From Rhizobium sp. Root1203 (GTDB lineage: Bacteria > Pseudomonadota > Alphaproteobacteria > Rhizobiales > Rhizobiaceae), in contig NZ_LMCW01000034.1 of NCBI RefSeq assembly GCF_001424945.1, positions 206,475 through 270,474 of the forward strand: a stretch of 64,000 nucleotides of DNA, in the 5' to 3' direction. A program made the translations under genes and the position numbers. A model generated the notes under the pieces. That model saw only the letters and a list, made by a program, of their open reading frames with translations. It searched no databases and had not been told where the DNA came from. The first letter of the stretch is position 1, and every line of letters starts with the position of its first letter. Of the stretch, positions 15,591-23,438 are shown in pieces.

Positions 15591-16790
15591 TCAGAGCGCC
15601 GGTCCGGTGGTGTTCCAGGGCGACTCGTAGAGTTCGTAGAGGGCGACGGCGGCGGCGCCCTGGGCCCAGAAATCGTCCGTCGAATCGTCGAAGACTAGTT
15701 CGGCGACGCCTTTCAGCGATGGTGGAACGGCGAGCGCGTATGCGTTGCGCAGGCTTTCCAGGAAGGGCTCGCCAAGCGCGAGGCTGGAGCCGACCAGAAT
15801 GACGCGGGGCGGTGCGAAAATAGTAACGATGTTGGCAACCGCGACGCCAACCGCTTCGCCTGCGCGGATGGCGGCGGCGATCAGCATATTGTCTTCTGCC
15901 TTGATGAGCGCTTGAGCGTGCGTCATGCCGCGGCCGAGACGAATTGCCTCGGCGAAACGGCCGCCGGCCGGCTGGTCACCGAGGATCTCGCTTTCGCCGG
16001 CCTGGCTGGACAGCCTCACGATGCCGCGAGGCCCCATGCCGAGAACGAGGTCACCGAGATTGTGGCTCAGACCGCCTGCACCACGGAAAAGCTCATTGCC
16101 GTGGAGGACACCCAGACCCAGCGTCTGCTCCAGTGAAATCAGCACCATGTCCTCGAGGTCCCGCGCCTTGCCGAACCAGTGGTGCGCGAGCGTGATGGCA
16201 TGCGCATCGCTTTCCACGATGGTCGGCGTGTGGAGCCGGGCCGTCATCTCGCCTGCGAAATTAACATTGGTGTCACGAAAGATGGGGCTACTGCGGACGT
16301 GACCCGTGCGATGTTCGATGACGCCCGGAAGGCCGAGGCAGACGGTGTCGACGTCCTCAAGTGAGAGACCCGCGTCAACGACGCAGCGTCGCACGCCGTC
16401 CTCGACAAGATCGGCAATGACGCCGATAGGCTGGCGATCGATGCGGATCGGCAGTGCCAGCTTCGACAGCACGTCGCCGCGAAAATCGGTGACCACGAAT
16501 ACCAGCCGGTTGGCCGCGATCTTGGCACCGACGACACGCGCCGCGTCCGGATTGAGTTCCAGCATGACCCGCGGTCGGCCGCGGGCGGCCTCGTTGCGAA
16601 TATCGCCCTCATGGCGCGGCAGGATCAGCCCGTCGTCGAGCAGCGAGGCGGTAATGGCCGACACTGTGGTCGTCGATAGCTGGGTGCGCTCGCTTATCTC
16701 AACACGCGCTATCGGCCCATGGCGACGGATCGTGTCCAGCACGTTCAAGCGATTGATCGCACGCATCAATTCCGGATCTGCAGTCTTCAT
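15591..16790 (-). CDS. ROK-family transcriptional regulator
   Basis: A 399-residue ROK repressor: N-terminal winged helix (residues about 10-65, GPIARVEISERTQLSTTTVSAI) and a sugar-kinase-like ROK domain (about 80-390). The usual zinc cluster CxCGxxGCxE of ROK proteins is absent; that place reads LVLGMGPRGIVRLSSQAG with no cysteine. ATG 16790 is preferred over the upstream TTG 16832. It heads the Gfo/Idh-ThuA operon and is divergent from the sugar importer, so it probably controls both in response to the imported sugar. Confidence 0.82.
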   Translation of the reverse strand: MKTADPELMRAINRLNVLDTIRRHGPIARVEISERTQLSTTTVSAITASLLDDGLILPRHEGDIRNEAARGRPRVMLELNPDAARVVGAKIAANRLVFVVTDFRGDVLSKLALPIRIDRQPIGVIADLVEDGVRRCVVDAGLSLEDVDTVCLGLPGVIEHRTGHVRSSPIFRDTNVNFAGEMTARLHTPTIVESDAHAITLAHHWFGKARDLEDMVLISLEQTLGLGVLHGNELFRGAGGLSHNLGDLVLGMGPRGIVRLSSQAGESEILGDQPAGGRFAEAIRLGRGMTHAQALIKAEDNMLIAAAIRAGEAVGVAVANIVTIFAPPRVILVGSSLALGEPFLESLRNAYALAVPPSLKGVAELVFDDSTDDFWAQGAAAVALYELYESPWNTTGPAL

Positions 16791-16831
16791 ATGGTCTGAC
16801 CGTGCTCGTCCTGCGTCTGCCGAAACAGGCA

Positions 16832-16860
16832 ATTAATTTCATCGGTATGCGAATTAAATA
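16832..16860. promoter_or_regulatory. Possible ROK operator between divergent sugar genes
   Basis: The gap 16791-17000 contains TTAATTTC and GAATTAAA as imperfect inverted arms around 16833-16859, AT-rich in an otherwise GC-rich region. ROK/NagC operators have this look. A TTGACT at about 16915 may be the -35 of the importer operon. Both are weak inferences. Confidence 0.35.
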
Positions 16861-17000
16861 GCGCGAGTCAGCGGTGCGCTGTCAAGGCAAATCTACCATT
16901 TTCAATGAGGGGAGTTGACTTTCCGCCAAACCTCCCGATGATTTAATCCGCATAAGGGAAAAATTGAAGAGGACGCTTTTTCCCTTGAGGAGGAGAATCC

Positions 17001-18311
17001 ATGTTTGATCATCTGAGGGCGAAAGCCCAGCTTCGCAGACGTTTCATCGCCCGTTCCGCGGCCACCGGACTGGCACTTCTGATCGCGGCAGGCGGCGCCG
17101 CTGCCGACACCACCATCAAGTGGCTGCATCTTGAGCTCGATCCCAACTATGTGGCGATTTGGCGCAAGATTGCCGACAAATACCAGGCCGAACATCCCGG
17201 CGTGAAGGTCGAGATGCAGTTCCTGGAAAACGAGGCGTTCAAGGCGAAGCTTCCGACGTTGCTCCAGTCGAGCGACGCGCCGGACTTTTTCTACAGCTGG
17301 GGCGGCGGCGTGCTGAAGCAGCAGCTTGCGACCGGCACGCTCATGGACCTGACCGAAGCGATGAATGCCAAGGACGGCGCCTGGGTCAAGACCTATAACC
17401 CGGCCGCGATCAAGGGGCTTTCCTATGACGGAAAGGTTGGCGCCGTTCCGTTCAAGATGGGCACCGTCTCCTTCTTCTACAACAAGGCGCTGTTCGCCAA
17501 GGCCGGCGTCGACGCCGCCAGCATCAAGTCCTGGGACGATTATCTCGGGGCCGTGAAGAAACTCAAGGGTGCCGGCATCGTACCGATTGCCGGGGGTGGT
17601 GGCGAGAAGTGGCCGATCCATTTCTACTGGAGCTACCTGGTGATGCGCAACGGCGGCCAGAAGGTCTTCGATGCAGCCAAGACCGGCGAAGGGGAAGGTT
17701 TCAACGACCCGGCGATCATTAAGGCCGGAGAACAGCTGGCCGAGCTCGGCAAGTTGGAGCCGTTCCAGCCGGGCTATCTCGGCGCGACCTGGCCGCAAAC
17801 GCTCGGCGTCTTCGGCGACGGCAAGGCTGCGATGATCCTGGCGTTCGAAAACACCGCGGCCAACCAGCGCACCAATGCCGGCGACGGCAAAGGGCTGGAT
17901 CCCGACAATATTGGCCGCTTTGCCTTCCCGGCCGTGACCGGGGGCGCAGGTGCGGCGACCGACACGCTCGGCGGATTGAACGGCTGGGCGGTGACGAAGA
18001 AGGCGCCGCCCGAAACGCTCGACTTCCTCGCCTATCTGACCAACGCGGAAAACGAGCGCGAGATGGCGAAAGCCGGCATGATCATACCTGTCGCGGTCAA
18101 AGCGCTGGATGGTGTAACGAACCCGCTGCTGCACGAGTCCGCGGAACAGCTGGCGCAATCCACGTGGCACCAGAATTTCTTCGACCAGGATCTGGGACCA
18201 TCCGTCGGTCGCGTCGTCAACGACGTGTCTGTTGCTGTTGTGTCCGGGCAGATGAGCCCTGCGGACGGCGCACAACAGATCCAGGATGCTTTCGAGCAGG
18301 ACCAGCTTTAA
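17001..18311 (+). CDS. Sugar ABC transporter substrate-binding protein
   Basis: A 436-residue family 1 carbohydrate-binding protein (SBP_bac_1). The signal sequence (about residues 1-35) begins with arginine-rich LRRRFIARS and may use the Tat or Sec route. The mature part starts around ADTTIKWLHLELDP and has typical sites PDFFYSWGGGVLK and VPFKMGTVSFFYNK. TTGAGGAGGAGAATCC precedes the ATG. It is the first gene of a three-gene importer operon (two permeases follow) divergent from the ROK regulator. The ligand is likely a di- or oligosaccharide, by context only. Confidence 0.87.
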   Translation: MFDHLRAKAQLRRRFIARSAATGLALLIAAGGAAADTTIKWLHLELDPNYVAIWRKIADKYQAEHPGVKVEMQFLENEAFKAKLPTLLQSSDAPDFFYSWGGGVLKQQLATGTLMDLTEAMNAKDGAWVKTYNPAAIKGLSYDGKVGAVPFKMGTVSFFYNKALFAKAGVDAASIKSWDDYLGAVKKLKGAGIVPIAGGGGEKWPIHFYWSYLVMRNGGQKVFDAAKTGEGEGFNDPAIIKAGEQLAELGKLEPFQPGYLGATWPQTLGVFGDGKAAMILAFENTAANQRTNAGDGKGLDPDNIGRFAFPAVTGGAGAATDTLGGLNGWAVTKKAPPETLDFLAYLTNAENEREMAKAGMIIPVAVKALDGVTNPLLHESAEQLAQSTWHQNFFDQDLGPSVGRVVNDVSVAVVSGQMSPADGAQQIQDAFEQDQL

Positions 18312-18322
18312 CGAAGATCATC

Positions 18323-18352
18323 GCGGCGCGGGCCCGGCCCGCGCCGCTATTT
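18323..18352 (+). terminator. Attenuator hairpin after the binding-protein gene
   Basis: Perfect 10-bp arms GCGGCGCGGG (18323-18332) and CCCGCGCCGC (18338-18347), then TATTTTCATTT. It separates the binding-protein gene from the permeases and probably allows partial read-through. Confidence 0.65.
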
Positions 18353-18377
18353 TCATTTCCAGCGAGGCTGGCATGCC

Positions 18378-19316
18378 ATGACCCATATCAGCGTAGCGAC
18401 CCCTGTTCGCCCGCGTACGACGACCGCGCGATCGGTTCGGCACAAGGATCCGGCTGTCTCCGGACGACTGCCCCTGTTGGTTTTGTTCCTCCCGCCGGCG
18501 CTGCTGCTCTTCACGATCTTCGTCATTCTGCCCATGGGGGAAGCCGCCTGGTACAGTCTCTACAAATGGGATGGATACGGCCTGCCTACGCAATTCGTCG
18601 GTATGAGGAATTTCGAGGTTCTGTTCAAGAACAGCGCCTTTCTTACAGCCCTGAAGAACAACGGGCTCATCATCGTCGTCTCTATCGCGATCCAGATACC
18701 GCTGGCGATCTGGCTGTCGATGATGCTGGCCCATCGCATCGCGGGCGTCGTGCTGTTTCGTCTGATCTTTTTTCTGCCCTACGTCCTGGCCGAGGTGGCA
18801 GCAGGCCTCATCTGGCGCTTCGTCTATGATGGCGACTACGGCCTGTTTGCGTCGATAGCGCATCTCGTCGGCGTCGAGACCCCCTATGTGCTGGCTGACA
18901 AGGATCTGGCCATGTACGCGGTGCTGGCGGTGATCGTGTGGAAATACTTCGGCTTCCACATGATGCTGTTCATCGCGGGCCTGCAGTCGCTTGACAAGAG
19001 CGTGCTGGAGGCCGCCGAGATCGACGGCGCCAGCGGCTGGCAGCGCTTCCGGTATATCACCCTTCCGCTGCTGGGTTCGACCGTGCGGCTTTCGGTGTTC
19101 TTTGCCGTTGTCGGCTCGCTGCAGCTGTTCGACCTGATCATGCCGCTCACAGGCGGCGGGCCGTTCAACGCGACGCAGACGATGGTCACCTTCCTGTTCA
19201 ACTTCGGGGTCACCCGCATGCAGGTCGGCCTCGGCAGCGCAGTCGGCGTTGTCCTCTTCGTGATCTGCATCACGCTCGCCTTCGGCTACAAACGGATATT
19301 CATGCGCCATGACTGA
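18378..19316 (+). CDS. Sugar ABC transporter permease (MalF-type)
   Basis: A 312-residue inner-membrane permease with six predicted membrane segments, starting with LPLLVLFLPPALLLFTIFVIL. The cytoplasmic EAA loop that contacts the ATPase is LEAAEIDGASGWQRFRYITLPLL. It follows the binding-protein gene and overlaps the next permease by 8 nt. The overlap and order are typical of carbohydrate uptake type 1 transporters. Confidence 0.88.
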   Translation: MTHISVATPVRPRTTTARSVRHKDPAVSGRLPLLVLFLPPALLLFTIFVILPMGEAAWYSLYKWDGYGLPTQFVGMRNFEVLFKNSAFLTALKNNGLIIVVSIAIQIPLAIWLSMMLAHRIAGVVLFRLIFFLPYVLAEVAAGLIWRFVYDGDYGLFASIAHLVGVETPYVLADKDLAMYAVLAVIVWKYFGFHMMLFIAGLQSLDKSVLEAAEIDGASGWQRFRYITLPLLGSTVRLSVFFAVVGSLQLFDLIMPLTGGGPFNATQTMVTFLFNFGVTRMQVGLGSAVGVVLFVICITLAFGYKRIFMRHD

Positions 19317-20157
19317 TGTGGTTTCACCCGCCCGGCTGCCCGCCGGCACGAAAATCTATCTCTACGCGTCGCTGACGATCATCGCCGCCATCGTCCTGAT
19401 ACCGCTGTTGACGACAGCCTTGGGCGGCTTCAAGGAACTCGGCGATCTGCGCACCAATCCCTTCGGCCTGCCGATCGAGTGGCATTTCGAGAACTACACC
19501 GACATCCTGTTCGGTGACCGCTATTGGCGACAGATGATGAATTCGCTGATCATCGCCGTCCTCACGGTCTTCCTGACGGTTTCGGTGTCGGCGATGGCAG
19601 CCTTTACGTTCGCCCATGTCAAATTCTTCGGCTCGGGCTTCCTGCTCAACTATTTCCTGATCGGCCTGATGTTCCCAGCCGCCACGGCAATTCTGCCGCT
19701 GTTCATCCGCATCCGTGATCTGGGATTGTTGAATTCCTACTGGGGCGTGGTGTTGCCACAGGTCGCTTTCGGCCTTGGGATGAGTATCCTGCTGTTCAGG
19801 AATTATTTTCGCAACCTTCCGGAAGAATTGTTCCAGGCGGCAATCGTCGATGGCTGCGGCTATATGCGCTTCTTCTGGCATATCTCGCTGCCGCTCTCAC
19901 GTCCGATCATCGCCACCGTCAGCATCATCTCGTTCGTGGGCAGCTGGAACAGCTACATCCTGCCGCTGATCATGCTGAACTCGGAGGCGATGTATCCCTG
20001 GCCGCTCGGCGTCATGGTCTATCGCGGCGAATTCGGCACCGCCTGGCAGCTGGTGCTGGCCTTCATTACCCTCACCATCCTTCCGACGATCATCGTGTTC
20101 TTCCTGGCGCAAAAGCATATCATCGCCGGTTTGACCGCAGGCGCGGTCAAGTCGTGA
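19309..20157 (+). CDS. Sugar ABC transporter permease (MalG-type)
   Basis: A 282-residue inner-membrane permease with six predicted helices and the EAA loop FQAAIVDGCGYMRFFWHISLPLS. Translation is coupled to the preceding permease (8-nt overlap). It is the last gene of the importer. No ATP-binding subunit is encoded in this operon or the divergent one, so a shared MsmK/UgpC-type ATPase must power it; one is encoded at 48863-49999 in this window. Confidence 0.88.
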   Translation: MTDVVSPARLPAGTKIYLYASLTIIAAIVLIPLLTTALGGFKELGDLRTNPFGLPIEWHFENYTDILFGDRYWRQMMNSLIIAVLTVFLTVSVSAMAAFTFAHVKFFGSGFLLNYFLIGLMFPAATAILPLFIRIRDLGLLNSYWGVVLPQVAFGLGMSILLFRNYFRNLPEELFQAAIVDGCGYMRFFWHISLPLSRPIIATVSIISFVGSWNSYILPLIMLNSEAMYPWPLGVMVYRGEFGTAWQLVLAFITLTILPTIIVFFLAQKHIIAGLTAGAVKS

Positions 20158-20175
20158 TCGATGCCGGTCCGAAGC

Positions 20176-20940
20176 TCAGCCGAAGACAAGGCCGCCATCG
20201 ACGATGAGGTTCTGGCCGGTGACGGCGCGCGCCCACGGGCTCGCGAAGAAGAGAACCGCGTCGGCCGCTTCCTCCGGTGTCGTTACCCGGCGAAGCGGCG
20301 TGCTTGCCGCTATCAGATCGAACACGGCTTCCGGGGTAGCGCTGCTGGCCTGCGTGGTTCGCAGCAGACCGCCCGAAACCATGTTCACGGTAATCCCGAG
20401 AGGGCCGAGTTCAGCCGCTGCCGTGCGAGTCAAGGACAGCAGGGCACCCTTGGCCGCCGTATAGTCGTGATACGGCACGACCGGATTCTGAAACAGATTG
20501 GTACCGATGGTCACGATCCGTCCGAAGCCCACCGATGCCATGGCCGGGCGAACGGCCTGGATGAGGTTCAGCGCGCCTTTGACCGCAGTGTCGAGTTGCG
20601 AGGCCATCTCCTCCCAGGTCAGCCGGTCGAGTTTTGGACGGGCATCGCCGTTGAAGCTGAAATCGGCGAGCGCGTTGTGAACGACGGTGGTCGGCGCACC
20701 GAAGATGTGCGTCACCTCTGCGACCATCTTCCTAACGGCCTCCGCGTCACGGACATCCGCCTTGAACGCTCCCGTGCGGTCACCAAGTGCGGCAGCGAGC
20801 GCCTCGGCCTCTTGGCTGCTCGCCCGATAATTGATCGCGACCTTCGCCCCTTCGCGGGCAAATGCGGTGGCGATGGCCGCTCCCAGGCCGCGGGCGGCAC
20901 CGGTGACGATAACCGTCTGTTGGCTGAGCGTCGTTGTCAT
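20176..20940 (-). CDS. Short-chain dehydrogenase/reductase at the end of the thi operon
   Basis: A 254-residue classical SDR of the 3-oxoacyl-ACP-reductase-like type: TGAARGLGAAIA cofactor loop near residue 13, NNA-like HNAL motif, and YTAAK active site. The residue 13 before the catalytic tyrosine, normally serine, is threonine (TIGTNLF). Its ATG overlaps the thiD stop by 4 nt, so it is translated from the thiamine operon under the TPP riboswitch. No SDR is part of known thiazole/pyrimidine salvage, so its job here is unknown; it could act on a thiamine breakdown product. Confidence 0.85.
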   Translation of the reverse strand: MTTTLSQQTVIVTGAARGLGAAIATAFAREGAKVAINYRASSQEAEALAAALGDRTGAFKADVRDAEAVRKMVAEVTHIFGAPTTVVHNALADFSFNGDARPKLDRLTWEEMASQLDTAVKGALNLIQAVRPAMASVGFGRIVTIGTNLFQNPVVPYHDYTAAKGALLSLTRTAAAELGPLGITVNMVSGGLLRTTQASSATPEAVFDLIAASTPLRRVTTPEEAADAVLFFASPWARAVTGQNLIVDGGLVFG

Positions 20941-21758
20941 TTCGCGTATCCTTCATTCGTCTGCCAAAGCTCATGGAAATGCTGGACGGGACCGTGCCCG
21001 GAACCTACCTCGAGCGTGTCGGCCTGTGCGACGGCACCGGCGAGATAGGATTTTGCGGCGGCAACCGCTTGAAACAGAGTTGCGCCTCTTGCCAGTTCGG
21101 CAGCCAGCGCGCTCGACAGCGTGCAGCCCGTCCCGTGGGTGTTCGCGGTCTTAATCCGCGCAGCCTCGAACCAACTCAACCCAGCGGATGTTGCGAGCAC
21201 ATCGGGGCTCTCGTCACCGGCGAGGTGGCCGCCCTTAACGAGGACAGCCGCCGGCCCAAGTGCGCGCAGACGCTGCGCGTGATCCGCCATCTCTTCGCGG
21301 CTTTCCGCTGCGGTCCCATGAAGAAGTGCCGCGGCTTCCGGCAGGTTCGGCGTCAACACCGTTGCCAATGGCAAAAGCCGGCGGGTCAGGATGTCGACGG
21401 CTGCGGGATCCAGGAGGTTGGCGCCGCCCTTGGCGACCATGACGGGATCGAGCACGACCGGAACGCCGCTGTGCTGCTGGAGTGCGTCCGCCACCGCATT
21501 GGCGATCTCGGCGTTGGCAATCATGCCGATCTTGACGGCATCGACACGCACATCGGCAAAGACCGCTCGGATCTGGTCGGCGACGAAGGCAGCGGGAACG
21601 AGATGCACGCCTGAAACACCCTGCGTGTTCTGCGCCGTCAGTGCCGTCAGCACTGCCATGCCGTAGACGCCCCCGGCCGAGAATGTCTTGAGGTCGGCCT
21701 GGATGCCGGCACCTCCAGATGGGTCGGATCCTGCGATCGCGAGGACATTGCGGATCAT
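20937..21758 (-). CDS. thiD: Hydroxymethylpyrimidine (phosphate) kinase ThiD
   Basis: A 273-residue ribokinase-family enzyme that phosphorylates HMP to HMP-P and HMP-PP in the cytoplasm. The family start ALAIAGSDPSGGAGIQADLKT, the VVLDPVMVAKGG block and the catalytic NTHGTGCTLSSA anion-hole segment are intact. It overlaps thiE by 4 nt upstream and the SDR by 4 nt downstream. Length is normal. Confidence 0.94.
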   Translation of the reverse strand: MIRNVLAIAGSDPSGGAGIQADLKTFSAGGVYGMAVLTALTAQNTQGVSGVHLVPAAFVADQIRAVFADVRVDAVKIGMIANAEIANAVADALQQHSGVPVVLDPVMVAKGGANLLDPAAVDILTRRLLPLATVLTPNLPEAAALLHGTAAESREEMADHAQRLRALGPAAVLVKGGHLAGDESPDVLATSAGLSWFEAARIKTANTHGTGCTLSSALAAELARGATLFQAVAAAKSYLAGAVAQADTLEVGSGHGPVQHFHELWQTNEGYAK

Positions 21759-22390
21759 CTTGCTGCCTTTCGGATGGCGTTGACGAAGCTGCGTGCCGCA
21801 ACTTCCGGATCGGGCGTGCCGCAGATAGCCGAAACGACAGCCAGCCCGTCGGCCCCGGCTGCGAAAACGTCCCGGACATGCGTGTTTTTGAGACCGCCGA
21901 TCGCGACGGCCGGCACGGGGCAGGCCTCGATGAGGCGCGCCAGACCGGCAAAGCCGATCGGCTGCTTGTGGTCGAGCTTGGTCGGGGTCGAGAATACCGG
22001 CCCGATGCCTGCATAGTTGACGAGCGCCGGATCGACTGCCGCCGCCAGCCTCTGCGTCTCGACAGAGAGACCAAGGATCATCTTTGGCCCGATCCGTTGC
22101 CTTGCAGCATATGCGTCCGTATCGTCCTGGCCAATGTGGAGCCCGTCGGCGCCGATGGCGATGGCCGCCTCCACGTCATCGTTGATGATGACAAGCGCGC
22201 CCGTGCCCGCAAGCGCTGCCTTCAGAGCCTTGCCCGTCTCTATCATCCGCCCCGTGTCCGCATGCTTGTCGCGCAGCTGCACCACGGTCGCACCGCCGGC
22301 AACGGCCGCGCGAGCGGTCTTGATCATGCCGACGTCGGCGCAGAGATCCGGGTCAAGGACGAGATAGAGCGACAGATCGAGGTGCGTCAT
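21755..22390 (-). CDS. thiE: Thiamine phosphate synthase ThiE
   Basis: A 211-residue TIM-barrel enzyme joining HMP-PP and thiazole phosphate to thiamine phosphate. Motifs: VVQLRDKHADTGRM, NDDVEAAIAIGADGLHIGQDD, and the phosphate-binding IGGLKNTHV near the C-terminus. The start is ATG 22390, overlapping the thiM stop (ATGA); longer upstream reading runs inside thiM in another frame. It is the second gene of the thiMED operon. Confidence 0.93.
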   Translation of the reverse strand: MTHLDLSLYLVLDPDLCADVGMIKTARAAVAGGATVVQLRDKHADTGRMIETGKALKAALAGTGALVIINDDVEAAIAIGADGLHIGQDDTDAYAARQRIGPKMILGLSVETQRLAAAVDPALVNYAGIGPVFSTPTKLDHKQPIGFAGLARLIEACPVPAVAIGGLKNTHVRDVFAAGADGLAVVSAICGTPDPEVAARSFVNAIRKAAR

Positions 22391-23184
22391 GCTGCAAGGA
22401 TCCTTGAATGACGATCCAGGAAAGCGCCGTCGACCGCTGCAAGGCAATCGAGGAATCGCCATGAAAACGAACCGGGACCATCCGCCTTTCGAGCCGCTTC
22501 TTCGCCGGCAACGGCGAAGGTGGCAAGCGCTGCAACAGTTGCATCGAAAGGAGCATTCGTCGCGGCGAAGGCGCCGACAAGGCAGGTGAGTGAGCATCCG
22601 AGCGCCGTTATCTGCGGCATCAGCGGCGACCCGCCTTCGATTCGAACGGCTCTTTCACCATCGGTGACGAAGTCAGTCACCCCCGTGACGGCAACAACCG
22701 TCTCATGCGTGCTCGCAAGGTAGCGGGCAGAGGTTTCCGCTTGCTCGACAGCGTCCCGACTGTCAACGCCCTGGCCGCGGCTGGCTCCGCCAGAAAGGGC
22801 AATGATTTCGGAGGCGTTTCCGCGAATGATCGTGGGACGCAGTTCGAGGAGCGCCGCAACCGCCTTCCGCCGGAAGCCGGTCGCGTAGTGGGCAACCGGA
22901 TCGAGAACCCAGGGCGCGCCGCTCTCGTTGGCCGCTTCCGCAGCAGCGCGCATTCCCTTCATCCAAGCCGACGAAATGGTGCCAATGTTGATCGTCAGCG
23001 CCCCGGCAATGCGGGCAAATTCGCCGGCCTCTTCCTCGGCATGCACCATGGCAGGGGAGGCGCCGGCAGCCAGCAGCACATTGGCGGCAATGTTCATCGC
23101 GACAAAATTGGTAATGCATTGCACGAGCGGCGTCTGTTTGCGCATCGCAATGAGAGCCGCACCCGGCGAGGTCATATCTTGCAT
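22387..23184 (-). CDS. thiM: Hydroxyethylthiazole kinase ThiM
   Basis: A 265-residue ribokinase-like kinase that salvages the thiazole moiety. Recognised by PLVQCITNFVAMNIAANVLLAAGASPAM at the N-terminus (read in parts), WVLDPVAHYATGFR, and the ALGCSLTCLVGAFAA segment, where most family members have a GTG-C motif before the anion hole. It is the first gene of the salvage operon and lies about 60 nt downstream of a TPP riboswitch. Rhizobia often use thiMED salvage instead of de novo synthesis on a given replicon. Confidence 0.92.
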   Translation of the reverse strand: MQDMTSPGAALIAMRKQTPLVQCITNFVAMNIAANVLLAAGASPAMVHAEEEAGEFARIAGALTINIGTISSAWMKGMRAAAEAANESGAPWVLDPVAHYATGFRRKAVAALLELRPTIIRGNASEIIALSGGASRGQGVDSRDAVEQAETSARYLASTHETVVAVTGVTDFVTDGERAVRIEGGSPLMPQITALGCSLTCLVGAFAATNAPFDATVAALATFAVAGEEAARKADGPGSFSWRFLDCLAAVDGAFLDRHSRILAA

Positions 23185-23245
23185 ATTGCCCTTTCACGCG
23201 GGGCAAGACGCAGGGACAAAACGCAAGATTGCGGAAAAGTCCCGA

Positions 23246-23322
23246 GCGACTCCCTCCGCCAGCATTATCTGGTTCAGGTTCCAAGGGTACTTCTCAGTCC
23301 GCCTTCCGGCGAACGCCCCTGT
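23246..23322 (-). ncRNA. TPP riboswitch (THI box) of the thiMED operon
   Basis: On the minus strand the conserved THI-box elements occur in order: a CAGGGG start (near 23320), CTGAGA, ACCCTTGGAACCTGAACCAG and ATAATGCTGGCGGAGGGA. This is a complete TPP aptamer upstream of thiM. Binding of thiamine pyrophosphate should lower expression of thiM, thiE, thiD and the coupled SDR, probably by hiding the ribosome-binding site. Confidence 0.94.
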
Positions 23323-23376
23323 CTCTCAATGAACCATCTTGTTGCAGAGAACAGGCCGCCTGTCACTTCAAATGTC

Positions 23377-23404
23377 TGTCACAGCCGCGAGATACCGGCT
23401 GTGA
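23377..23404 (-). terminator. Hairpin downstream of the MFS gene
   Basis: Perfect 9-bp arms GTCACAGCC (23377-23385) and GGCTGTGAC (23396-23404), with further pairing of flanking AAATG/CATTT. It lies 35 nt after the MFS stop and before the riboswitch, on the same transcript direction. It may end MFS transcription; the T-run is poor. Confidence 0.5.
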
Positions 23405-23438
23405 CATTTGCTCGATGACACGGTCCACATCAGCCGAG

